Part shown: one piece after another, positions 54,997-62,829 of the stretch
Position numbering within the stretch: the stretch's first letter is position 1
How the letters are laid out: each line of letters begins with the position of its first letter
Source: CAVTWY01 sp963738615
GTDB lineage: Bacteria; Pseudomonadota; Gammaproteobacteria; Burkholderiales; Burkholderiaceae_C
Direction of reading: 5' to 3'
DNA length: 64,000 bases
NCBI GenBank assembly: GCA_963738615.1
Contig: CAVTXI010000012.1
Span: 1,054,001-1,118,000, forward strand
Program-made: the position numbers and the translations under genes
Notes under the pieces: generated by a model
Databases searched by the model: none
What the model was told of the DNA's origin: nothing
The model's input: the letters and a program-made list of their open reading frames with translations, nothing else

Positions 54997-57246
54997 CTAC
55001 GCGCGCGCGCCGCGTGCCTTGTCGATCGGCGTGGAGCCTGCGTCCTTCGAATCGTCGAACCACTCGCGCAACACCGCCTTGCGCGACCTGGCACTCAGCG
55101 CATCGAGATCGATGACGCGGTCGGCCGAGCGGATGGTCTCGGGCCGGTGCGCGATGATGACGCGCGTGACCGCCGTGGCGCGGATGGCGGCGCTGACGGC
55201 ACGCTCGTTGTGCACATCGAGGTGGCTGGTCGCCTCGTCGAGCAACAGCACGCAGGGCTGGCGGTACAGCGCACGCGCGATCAGGGCGCGCTGCTTCTGG
55301 CCACCGGAAAGCACCGTGCCCATATCGCCGATCAGCGTGTGATAGCCCATCGGCATGGCGCGGATTTCGTCGTGCAGCGATGCCTGACGAGCGCAGCGCT
55401 CGATGCGCCGCTGGTCGGGCCGGTCGTCGAAGAAGCTGATGTTGTCGGCCAGCGAGCCTGCAAACATCTGGTCGTCCTGCATGACGACGCCGATCATCGA
55501 GCGCCAATGCTCGCTGCCGATGCGATCCAGCGGCTCACCGTCGATCAACATCTGGCCCTCGACGGGCTGCAGCAGGCTGGCAAGGATCTTCAAGAGCGTC
55601 GTCTTGCCGCAGCCCGAGCTGCCGGTGATGGCCACCGTTTCACCGGCCTCGATGCGCAAGTTCAAGCCGTCGATGATCCAGGGTTCGTTGTCGCTGTAGC
55701 GGAAGCGCAGGTTGCGCAACTCGATCGACACGGGCTCGCGCCGCGGCGCGTCGCTCAGTTGCAGCGCAGCGCGCGCCTCCGGCTGCGTGAGCGCGATGTC
55801 GGCCAGGCGCTCGGCGTGCAGGCGAAGCATCGTCAGGTCGACGGCGCGGTCGATCAGATTGCTGATGCGCGACAGGAACTGGTCTTTGTAGGCGATGAAC
55901 GCGAGCAGCATGCCGACCGTCATCGCACCATCGAGCACGCGGTTAGCGCCCAGCCAGACGACGAGGATGACGAGCGTGCCGATGATCAGCGAGTTGCCGA
56001 TGCGAAAAAGCAGGCGCAGCTTTTGCATCGTCAGCTGCCGGTTCACGGTCTCGACGAGCAGGTTGAGCCATTGCGCGCGGCGCCGCTCCTGGCCGTTGAA
56101 CAGCTTGATCGACTTGATGCCGCGCATCGTCTCGAGGAAGTGGCTGTCGCGGCGCGCACCCCAGACGATCGCCTCGACGGAGGCATGGCGCAGCGGCATG
56201 TAGGACACCCAGCGCAAGATGCCGTAAGCGACGGCACCGACCAGCACGACGCCCGTGAGCGCAGGCGCAAAGGCAAACATGATGGCCAGCGTGATGACGA
56301 CGAGCAGTCCATCGAGCACGGTCTCGATGACGTCGGTCGTCAGCGCCTGCAGGATCGATTCCTGCGAACCGAAGCGCGACATCACGTCGCCGATATGGCG
56401 CGCCTCGAAGTAAGCCGTCGGCAGGCTCACCAGGTGGGTGAAGAGGTTGGCGCGGCTTTGCACCTTGAGCGTGGCGCCCAGCGCGATACCGATCCAGCCT
56501 CGCATCGCCGACACCGCTGTGCGCAGCAGCATCAGCAAGCCGAAGCCGAGCGCCAGGACGAGCAGCAAGTCGCGGTCGGCAACCATCAAGGCGTGGTCCA
56601 CCACCCACTGCATGAAGAACGGGCCGATCACGGCGAAGACCTCGATAGCCAACGCCAGACCGAACAGCTGCAACAACGTGCCGCGCAGGCCGACGATGCG
56701 ACCGAGCACCGAGCGCATACGCACGCGCGGCGCACCTTGTGCCGGCTGGAAGTTGCTTGTCGGCGTCAGTTCGAGCGCAACGCCGGTGAAGTGTTTGGAC
56801 GCCTCGGCCATGCCGAGGCGGCGCACGCCGACGGCCGGGTCGTGGATGACGACGTGGTCGTGACCGACGCTCGCGAGCACGACGAAGTGATTCATCTCCC
56901 AGTGCACGATGCAGGGCACGCGCAACGCGCGCAGCTCCGCCAGATCGACGCGCAACGGCCGTGATGCAAAGCCGATGCGCTCGGCCATGCGCACGAGGTC
57001 GGCCAGGTTGACGCCCTTCAGCGAAACCGAGAGTCGTCGCCGCAGTTCGCTGATTTCGACCGGCGCGCCGTGATGTCCGGCCAGCATCGCGAGGCACGCC
57101 AAGCCGCATTCGGCGGCCTCGGTCTGAAGCACCATCGGCACGCGCCGCCGCCAGCCCAGGGCGAGCTTGTCGTGAAATGGTGTGGCGGCGCTTGAGCTTT
57201 CGTCCATGGCTTCGTGTTGCGGCTTCGGCGCGGGGGGTCGTTTCAT
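54997..57246 (-). CDS. C39-peptidase-containing ABC exporter for double-glycine peptides
   Basis: Residues 36-165 are a C39 cysteine peptidase: QTEAAECGLACLAMLAGHHG with catalytic Cys-47, His-120 in HWEMNHFVVL and Asp-136 in VIHDPAVG, so the triad is complete. Six membrane helices follow at about 190-460, then an ABC ATPase with Walker A GSSGCGKT at 542, LSGGQ at about 646 and Walker B VLLLDEATS. Such transporters cut the leader after Gly-Gly while exporting the core peptide. The gene is 1 bp from hlyD upstream. The only double-glycine precursor visible in the window is the peptide at 61330, which makes it the likely cargo. Confidence 0.93.
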   Translation of the reverse strand: MKRPPAPKPQHEAMDESSSAATPFHDKLALGWRRRVPMVLQTEAAECGLACLAMLAGHHGAPVEISELRRRLSVSLKGVNLADLVRMAERIGFASRPLRVDLAELRALRVPCIVHWEMNHFVVLASVGHDHVVIHDPAVGVRRLGMAEASKHFTGVALELTPTSNFQPAQGAPRVRMRSVLGRIVGLRGTLLQLFGLALAIEVFAVIGPFFMQWVVDHALMVADRDLLLVLALGFGLLMLLRTAVSAMRGWIGIALGATLKVQSRANLFTHLVSLPTAYFEARHIGDVMSRFGSQESILQALTTDVIETVLDGLLVVITLAIMFAFAPALTGVVLVGAVAYGILRWVSYMPLRHASVEAIVWGARRDSHFLETMRGIKSIKLFNGQERRRAQWLNLLVETVNRQLTMQKLRLLFRIGNSLIIGTLVILVVWLGANRVLDGAMTVGMLLAFIAYKDQFLSRISNLIDRAVDLTMLRLHAERLADIALTQPEARAALQLSDAPRREPVSIELRNLRFRYSDNEPWIIDGLNLRIEAGETVAITGSSGCGKTTLLKILASLLQPVEGQMLIDGEPLDRIGSEHWRSMIGVVMQDDQMFAGSLADNISFFDDRPDQRRIERCARQASLHDEIRAMPMGYHTLIGDMGTVLSGGQKQRALIARALYRQPCVLLLDEATSHLDVHNERAVSAAIRATAVTRVIIAHRPETIRSADRVIDLDALSARSRKAVLREWFDDSKDAGSTPIDKARGARA

Positions 57247-57247
57247 C

Positions 57248-58784
57248 CTAGTCGTGCCACTTGCCAGTCATGGCGTACAGCGGCTCGAGTACCCATTCGG
57301 CGAGGCGGCGCCTCTCCAGCGACACATCGGCCTCGAGCGCCATGCCCGGCTGCAGCGCCATCGTCTGCCCGTAGGCGGTGACGCCCTGACTGGCCAGCTC
57401 GACGACGATGCGGTAGATCGGCTCCGGGGCATTGCCGCTGCCGCTGACCCCGGCCAAAGGCGTCGGCAAATCAGTCGGACTGACCGCCGTGCGCGAGACG
57501 CTTGCGACCACCCCTTCGTGGTGACCGAAGCGCTGGTACGGGAAGGCCGGATAGCGCACGAGCACGCGCTGGCCAGGCTGCACGAAACCAATCGAGCGAC
57601 TGGGACCGTACAGATGCGCCTCGAGGCGGCGGTCGGCCGGCACGATGGCCAGCAGGGGCACGGCGTTGCCGGCGGCAGCGCCAACCACGGCCTGGATTGC
57701 CGTCACCGTTCCATCGCCGGGTGCCAGGATCACGATCTCGCGCCGGGCCTCGGCTTCGGCGCGCTCCTGCCCGACCTGCGCCATGCCGCGATCCAGCGTC
57801 GCAATCTCCTTGCCCAGCCGCTGCGGCAACTCGTTCAACTCGGCCGACACGGCGAGCTTCTCGCGCCGCAGCGTCATCAGGTTGCGCTCGAGCGCGCTCA
57901 TCCGTGCCACCTGCTCGAGCGCCTCGCTCTCCACGATCTGAAGCCGCATGTCGGAGATGAAGCCCTGCTCGCGTTGCTCGCGGTGCAGGCTCTCGTTGCG
58001 CCGCGCGATCGCCACACGCGCTTTCAGCAACTCGATCTCGCGGCTGAACTGCGCCTCTTCGCTTCGCATCGCTGCCAGGCGCTCGGACAGTGCCCGCTGC
58101 TGCTTCTCGAGCAGACTGCGCTGGTGTTCGCGCTCTTCCTTCAGGCTGCGACTGCGCTCGCCGAGGTGACGCGACACCTCGGCCTGGACGCCGCCCAGAG
58201 ACGAGCTTTGCAATTCGTCGGAGAGCGTGACCAACGGCTGCCCCTGGCGCACGCGCGCGCCCTCGGCCACGTGCAACGCAGTGACCACCCCGGGACGCGG
58301 GGCCATGACGCGGACCACGCCTTGCGGCGGCACCAGCCAGCCATTCAGGCGCGCCGTGCGCGTGAACGAGGCGCCGAACAACAAGGCCAGGATCGCAGCC
58401 GCAGCCACCACCGCCAACGTGGTGTAGACCCGGTGCGAAAGCTGCGGCGCGAGCAGCACCGTGCCCAGCCACGGCGTGCGGCGCTCGGCCAGGGCCTCGG
58501 CACGGAAGAGAGGGGTCGGCGCCGTGTCGGTCGGCGCCGTGTTGGTCGGCGCCGTGTCGGTCAGGCGCCGCGCCGGCGGGTAACTTGTCGGACGGCAGCA
58601 TGCCGCTGCCCGGTGTCGTCGGCACACGTGTTTGCGCACTCCCCGCCGACACGGCGTGAACGAGTTTCGCTCTCGATTCCAGCATCATGCGCCGCCTCGC
58701 AACGGCCCGAGAGAAATCACCCGCATCGGACCGCGACAGGTCGACGTCAAGGTCGCGGTTTGCTTGTCCCGAAGAAAGCGTCAT
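57248..58784 (-). CDS. HlyD-family periplasmic adaptor of the peptide exporter (frameshift near 58570)
   Basis: The body begins LFRAEALAERRTPWLGTVLL. A single membrane span (VVAAAAILALLFGASF), a lipoyl-like half GVVRVMAPRPGVVTALHVAE, a long coiled coil (SLKEEREHQRSLLEKQQRAL onwards) and a second half-motif with IVILAPGDGTVTAIQAVVGA then follow. This is the CvaA/HlyD type that pairs with C39 exporters and an outer-membrane channel. The most natural start is ATG 58784, 13 bp after the stop of the upstream fusion gene. That requires removal of one base near 58570, before the DTAPT repeats, and gives 511 residues. Without the correction the frame would start at 58639. No TolC gene is in the cluster. 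Confidence 0.83.
58514..58558 (-). repeat. 15-bp tandem repeat (x3) in the hlyD 5' region
   Basis: Three nearly perfect 15-bp copies (plus-strand unit GGTCGGCGCCGTGTC, one C/T difference) encode TDTAPT/TNTAPT in the cytoplasmic tail of the adaptor. A fourth degenerate copy follows at 58559, where the frame break also lies, so the break may be real slippage or an assembly error in the repeat. Confidence 0.8.
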
Positions 58785-58797
58785 CGTCGGCGGATGC

Positions 58798-61041
58798 TCA
58801 GAGGTCAATCTGCGCCAGCTCGACGTCACGGCTCCACCAGCCGACCAGATCGAGCACCTTCTTCGGTGCCGTCGCCACGTAGTTCGGCTCGAAGCGCAGC
58901 GGTGGCTGCTTGCGGTGGTTGATGACGTCGCGGAACCACGGGCGCGCATAAGCCAGGCAGACGATCGGCCGCACATGGTCGGACTTGTTGGCGCGGCCCG
59001 CGTGCGCCGTCTTGTAGTCCACCAGCAGCACCGAGCCCAGTGGCACCACCGGCACGTGCACGTCGGTCCGCTTGCGCGAGCGGCTCTCGCTCATCTGCTG
59101 CGTACCCTTCCAGATCGCCGTGCCGCCGGTCATCTCGTTCATCGGCACGAGGGGCACGATGGCCTGCAGCGACCAGCACGGGATCTTCAACTTCCAGCCC
59201 TTCTCCTCGAACGGCGGCGAGAAGTCCTTGTGCATCAGTTGGTCCTTGGCGCCAGGCAGCGAGATGACCGCGGTGTACGTTGTCATGATGCAGTCGTCAC
59301 CAAGCAGCGAGCGCACGAACGGCATCAGCAGGCCCGAGGCGACCAACTGAGGGGCGCCGAAGGCCTCGTCCAGTTCGAGCGTGAGCATGTAGCGCTTGTC
59401 GCCGGTGCGCAGTGCATGCGGGTGGTGGCCATCGTGGAAATGCCTTCCGTACTTCTGCTCGAAGTGCTGCTGCAAGCGCGCGACGAAGGCCGGCTCGAAG
59501 ACTTCGTCGAGCTGCACCCCGCCGTGCAGGTTGAACTGGTCGATCACCAGGGCAAGCGTCTCGGGCTCGAGGTAGCCCTGTTGACGCTCCTCTGCGGTGA
59601 CGCGGATGCGGCCAAGGCCCATGGGCTCGAGGGCCGCTGCGCGAACGCGCTCGAACTCGTCGACGCGAGCGCGCAGCGCCCGGGCCGCAACGGAACCCGG
59701 GTTCTGTACCAGCGCTTCGACCACCGTGGCCTTGGCGTTGCCCAGGTCCAGGCGCGCCATGTGCAACTTGGCCAGCGCCAGGCTCGAGTCGAGGTGGGCC
59801 GGGTCGAGTTGCAGCGCTTCGCGCAGGGCCTCCTGCGCGGTGTCGAGATCAGCCAAGTGCAACGCCAGCGTGCCGTAGCGCGTCAGCATCGCGGGGGTTT
59901 GCGGCGCGCGGGCCAGCGCGTCCTGCACCAGGCGCATCGCGCGTTGCCACTCCTGGTCTCGCTCGTAGTCGTCGGCGTGAGCCAGGCCCAGGCCGGTTTC
60001 CGGGTCGCGCGTGGCGAGCCAGTCGCACAGATCGAGCAGCCCGCTCAAGCGCTTGCGCATCGTGCGGCCCGCGGCTGCCCGCTGGCTGTCGCCGGGGAAA
60101 CGGCCGAAATGCGCCACGAAACGCAGCACGCCGGCGCAGATGGCTCCGGGCAGCCCGTCGAGCAGCGTGGCGCGGTCGGCGTAGCCGACGGACTCGAGCC
60201 CCTTCAGGTAAGCCAGCAGACGATTCGCGACGCGCTCGTCGGTCGGCGGCTGGCCGTCGATCAGGCGCTGGAGCTGCATGATCGGCCGCACGCAACCGGA
60301 GAACATGCTGTGCAGGCTCATGCCGGCCGGGCCGACGATGGCATCGTCCCAGTCGATGAAGACCGGCTTGCCGTCCGGCCGGATGGCCAGGTTGCCGTCG
60401 TTGAGGTCCCCATGATCCAGCGTCTGAGGCAAGCAACGCGCCTTGCCGATCAGCGCCTCGAGCATGTCGGCGCGGCGCCCGAGCAGGCGCAGGTAGCGCG
60501 CCGCGTCCTCCGGGCCCATGAAGTAGGCGCCGCCAACCGGCTCGCCAGGCTTGGCGTCGGCGACCAGCGGGCGGGCGAGGAACTCACGCAGGTTGGGCCA
60601 CAGCCGATCGAGGTCGACGACCTCGAAGTGAGCAAGCAGTTGACGATCCTGCAGCGCCTTGCCCTGCAGCTTGCCGTAGGCCAGCGCCGCCTTGTTGTAG
60701 TCCTCCGCGCTGTCGGCGTCGACACCTTGGTGGTCGGTGACGAGCAGCCAACCTTCGTCGGGCTCGGCGTCGATGACCGCCGGGACCTGGGTGCGAAAGC
60801 GCCGCGCCACCGCCAACGTCGCCGGGATCTGGTGGCGTTGCACCTGCGGCAGCAGTTTCAAGTAGGCCTTGCCTTTGGGGCCGAAGAGGCAGTAGGTCGA
60901 CGACCAGCCGCTGAGCGCGATCGGTTCGACACGCTGCGCAGCCATCTTGCCCGCCGCCCAACGCAGCGCCTTGGTGTGCGAGGCCGGCCAATGCGGATCG
61001 ATGTTCAACACGGGATTCATTCCTTGCGTCATCTGCGTCAT
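58798..61041 (-). CDS. Three-domain fusion: APH-like kinase, TPR, and PhyH-type Fe(II)/2-oxoglutarate dioxygenase
   Basis: Residues about 25-345 form an aminoglycoside-phosphotransferase-like kinase with the catalytic loop HGDLNDGN at 210-217 and the metal-binding IDWDD at 229-233. Residues about 360-465 contain two or three TPR-like helices (RYGTLALHLADLDTAQEALR). Residues about 500-747 resemble a prolyl-4-hydroxylase/PhyH dioxygenase with iron ligands His-604 and Asp-606 (MHKDFSPP) and His-680 (KTAHAGRANKS), with an Arg nearby for 2-oxoglutarate. Both active sites look complete. It is the first gene of the exporter operon and is divergent from the Lys/Gly repeat peptide, with 288 bp between. 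Hydroxylation and phosphorylation of the peptide is an inference from this context. Confidence 0.85.
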   Translation of the reverse strand: MTQMTQGMNPVLNIDPHWPASHTKALRWAAGKMAAQRVEPIALSGWSSTYCLFGPKGKAYLKLLPQVQRHQIPATLAVARRFRTQVPAVIDAEPDEGWLLVTDHQGVDADSAEDYNKAALAYGKLQGKALQDRQLLAHFEVVDLDRLWPNLREFLARPLVADAKPGEPVGGAYFMGPEDAARYLRLLGRRADMLEALIGKARCLPQTLDHGDLNDGNLAIRPDGKPVFIDWDDAIVGPAGMSLHSMFSGCVRPIMQLQRLIDGQPPTDERVANRLLAYLKGLESVGYADRATLLDGLPGAICAGVLRFVAHFGRFPGDSQRAAAGRTMRKRLSGLLDLCDWLATRDPETGLGLAHADDYERDQEWQRAMRLVQDALARAPQTPAMLTRYGTLALHLADLDTAQEALREALQLDPAHLDSSLALAKLHMARLDLGNAKATVVEALVQNPGSVAARALRARVDEFERVRAAALEPMGLGRIRVTAEERQQGYLEPETLALVIDQFNLHGGVQLDEVFEPAFVARLQQHFEQKYGRHFHDGHHPHALRTGDKRYMLTLELDEAFGAPQLVASGLLMPFVRSLLGDDCIMTTYTAVISLPGAKDQLMHKDFSPPFEEKGWKLKIPCWSLQAIVPLVPMNEMTGGTAIWKGTQQMSESRSRKRTDVHVPVVPLGSVLLVDYKTAHAGRANKSDHVRPIVCLAYARPWFRDVINHRKQPPLRFEPNYVATAPKKVLDLVGWWSRDVELAQIDL

Positions 61042-61145
61042 CTAGGTTCGTTCGCGAGATCGCGCACAAATCTGTCGAGAGATGGTACTTCCCGGTGACG
61101 TAATTTGGTACGTACTTCGCACCTTCGGGCGCGTGACGCGCTTTG

Positions 61146-61221
61146 ATCGGGTGATATCCCCCAACGTGTTGCAGATTCGTTCGTATCCGAATCATGCGAA
61201 TCATCGGGTGATATAGCCCAA
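61146..61221. promoter_or_regulatory. Paired direct repeats in the divergent promoter of the peptide cluster
   Basis: ATCGGGTGATAT followed by CCCAA occurs at 61146-61164 and again at 61203-61221, matching at 17 of 19 positions and 57 bp apart. Each contains a GGG-N6/8-CCC inverted arrangement. They lie in the 288-bp region between the fusion gene and the peptide gene and could bind the activator encoded at 53.4 kb. Apart from these boxes and the peptide ribosome-binding site (AGGAG at 61318-61322) I see nothing definite here. Confidence 0.6.
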
Positions 61222-61329
61222 TATGTCTGGACGTGAATCGGTCGTTGACGCTCCCCTATGCCGCTCTTTAGCCTAAGTGTGCGAACCGCCGGTTCGCAAT
61301 ATCTACCTTCGATAAACAGGAGTACGACT

Positions 61330-61548
61330 ATGCGAGTTCTAACACTTGAAGAGATGCTGTTGGCGGCTGGTGGCGGTAAGTCGGGCGGTGGCGGCAGCAA
61401 GGGCGGCGGCGGCAGCAAGGGCGGCGGCGGCAAAGGCAAGGGCGGCGGCAAGGGTAAGGGCGGCGGCAAGGGCAAGGGCGGCGGTAAGGGCAAGGGCGGC
61501 GGCAAGGGCAAGGGAGGTGGCAAGGGCAAGGGCGGCGGCTGCAAGTAA
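61330..61548 (+). CDS. Double-glycine leader peptide with Gly/Lys repeat core (candidate exported RiPP-like precursor)
   Basis: The 72-residue product starts MRVLTLEEMLLAAGG. Leu at -12, Glu at -8, Met at -7 and Gly-Gly at -2/-1 fit the C39-type leader. The 57-residue core contains only Gly, Lys, Ser and Cys: GKSGGGG, two SKGGGG units, six KGKGGG units and a final CK. It has 16 Lys and no acidic residue, so it is very basic and probably unstructured. AGGAG lies seven bases before ATG 61330, and a double hairpin follows the stop. A C39 exporter, HlyD adaptor and several enzymes that could act on Lys are adjacent. It is not a chance GC-rich frame, because it has its own ribosome site, leader and terminator. 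The activity is unknown. Confidence 0.85.
   Translation: MRVLTLEEMLLAAGGGKSGGGGSKGGGGSKGGGGKGKGGGKGKGGGKGKGGGKGKGGGKGKGGGKGKGGGCK
61383..61536 (+). repeat. 18-bp tandem repeats encoding KGKGGG units
   Basis: Six 18-bp units of the type AAGGGCAAGGGCGGCGGC, with single third-position differences, are preceded by two related 18-bp units encoding SKGGGG. Unit number can change without loss of frame, so core length probably varies among strains. Confidence 0.85.
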
Positions 61549-61561
61549 CGCAGGCGAGTGC

Positions 61562-61630
61562 CACAGCGGGTTCTCGAACCCGCTGTGAGCTCAGGCCCCA
61601 TGCCAAGCGGCCCGCCTCGTGCGGGCCTTT
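61562..61630 (+). terminator. Two hairpins after the peptide gene, the second with a T tract
   Basis: A perfect 12-bp inverted repeat (CACAGCGGGTTC, TC loop, GAACCCGCTGTG) spans 61562-61587. A second stem, GGCCCGC/GCGGGCC with loop CTCGT, spans 61609-61627 and ends in TTTCT, which is the usual intrinsic terminator form. Together they would give the short peptide message a stable 3' end and limit read-through into the FemAB-like gene. Confidence 0.8.
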
Positions 61631-61698
61631 CTGCTGACGCAGTCACCGATGCGATGCCGAACACCGAGCCTGCGGTGATGAGCCGAGTGCCCGAGGTC

Positions 61699-62829
61699 AT
61701 GACAAGCTTCTCGCGAAACAACGCGACCACCGTGGCCGCAGTGCACGACGACCGCTGGACCGAGTGGGACCAGTTCGTGGCTGCGCATCCGCACGGCGGC
61801 TTCATGCAAAGCGCGTCATGGATCCGCTGCCGCGCCGAAGACGGCTACGGTCATATCGCGATCATGCTGCGCGACGAAGACCGCCGCTTGGTCGGCGGCG
61901 CCGTCGTCGGGCGCTGGGCCTATGGTGACAACCAGGCCTTTCACTACATTCAGGAAGGGCCCCTGCTGCCCGACGAGCCCGAGCTGGCCGAGGCTGTCAT
62001 GAGCGCCGTGCTGGCACGCCTCGCGCAACACCGCCGCGACGATACGGCCGTTGTCAGCCACCTGCGCATCGAGCCGCGCCGGGTCGGCTGGCCCAACTTC
62101 GCTGCCGCAGGCTTCGAGCCCCCTTGTCGTGACGATCGCTTTCGCGAGCCACGCCACACGCATTGCGTGGACCTTCGTGCCACCGAACACGAGCGGCTGC
62201 TGGCGATGAAGCCCAAGGGCCGCTACAACGTGGGGCTGGCACGGCGTCGCGGGGTGACGGTGGTCGAAGACAACACGGACGGTAGCCTCGAAGACTTCCT
62301 CGCCATTCACAACGACACCGCGCGTCGTCAGGACCTGAAGCGCCGATCGCACCGCTACTTCGCGGACATCAAGCGTGAATTCGGACCCCCACACTCGCTG
62401 CCCCGGGCGCAGTTCTTCTTCGCCGAGTTGGCCGGCCGCCGGCTGGCCTGCGCTCTCGTCATCCGCTTCGCCGAACGTGCCACCTACCTTTACGGTGGCT
62501 CGCTCGACGAACAGCGCGAGGTGATGGCACCGTACCTGCTGCACCACGAGATCATGAATCGCATGGCCGCCGCGGGCTGCATCTGCTACGACCTGTGGGG
62601 CACGGCGCCGCCCGGGCAGCTCGAGCACGACTGGGCCGGCCTCAGTGCTTTCAAGCGCAAGTTCGGTGGCACGGAAGTCGCCCACGTACCGACGCTGGAT
62701 CACATCTACGACCACGCGGCTTATGCCCGCTTCGTCGAGACCGAATCAAAGCCTGCGCGCAGCACCGAGAACCCCGACGAGCGCATCAAAGAACGCACAC
62801 AGCCATTTGCCGATGCCGTGACGCCATGA
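61699..62829 (+). CDS. FemAB/GNAT-fold aminoacyl (peptidoglycan-bridge type) transferase
   Basis: The protein shows two GNAT-like halves. The first has GGFMQSASWIRCRAEDGYG and FHYIQEGPLL; the second has RATEHERLLAMKPKGRYNVG, GVTVVEDNTDGSLEDFLAIH, ATYLYGGSLDEQREVMAPYL and CYDLWGTAPPGQLEHDWAGL followed by FKRKFGG. The last blocks are diagnostic of FemXAB, which adds amino acids from tRNA to the lysine side chain of lipid II or, in some relatives, to other peptides. ATG 61699 is my choice; ATG 61678 and 61654 are in frame upstream. Its stop overlaps the start of the next gene (ATGA). Beside a Lys-rich peptide precursor, amide attachment to its lysines is a fair guess. Confidence 0.83.
   Translation: MTSFSRNNATTVAAVHDDRWTEWDQFVAAHPHGGFMQSASWIRCRAEDGYGHIAIMLRDEDRRLVGGAVVGRWAYGDNQAFHYIQEGPLLPDEPELAEAVMSAVLARLAQHRRDDTAVVSHLRIEPRRVGWPNFAAAGFEPPCRDDRFREPRHTHCVDLRATEHERLLAMKPKGRYNVGLARRRGVTVVEDNTDGSLEDFLAIHNDTARRQDLKRRSHRYFADIKREFGPPHSLPRAQFFFAELAGRRLACALVIRFAERATYLYGGSLDEQREVMAPYLLHHEIMNRMAAAGCICYDLWGTAPPGQLEHDWAGLSAFKRKFGGTEVAHVPTLDHIYDHAAYARFVETESKPARSTENPDERIKERTQPFADAVTP

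Noticed and set aside
58582..58784. The frame from ATG 58784 considered as a separate small precursor peptide.
   Set aside because: It has no GG leader cleavage context and joins the HlyD adaptor after a single-base correction, giving a normal cytoplasmic tail.
61107..61120. GG-N10-GC arrangement (TTGGTACG...TTCGC) resembling a sigma-54 -24/-12 promoter upstream of the peptide gene.
   Set aside because: It departs from consensus at both elements, lies about 210 bp from the gene, and the nearby AAA+ regulator lacks the GAFTGA loop needed for sigma-54 contact. Chance occurrence in GC-rich DNA is likely.
61038..61805. Long minus-strand frame rich in Pro-Leu (PPLPLPP repeats) opposite the peptide gene.
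   Set aside because: It is the antisense reading of the Gly/Lys repeat; it has no ribosome site, signal or family similarity and runs through the promoter and terminator.
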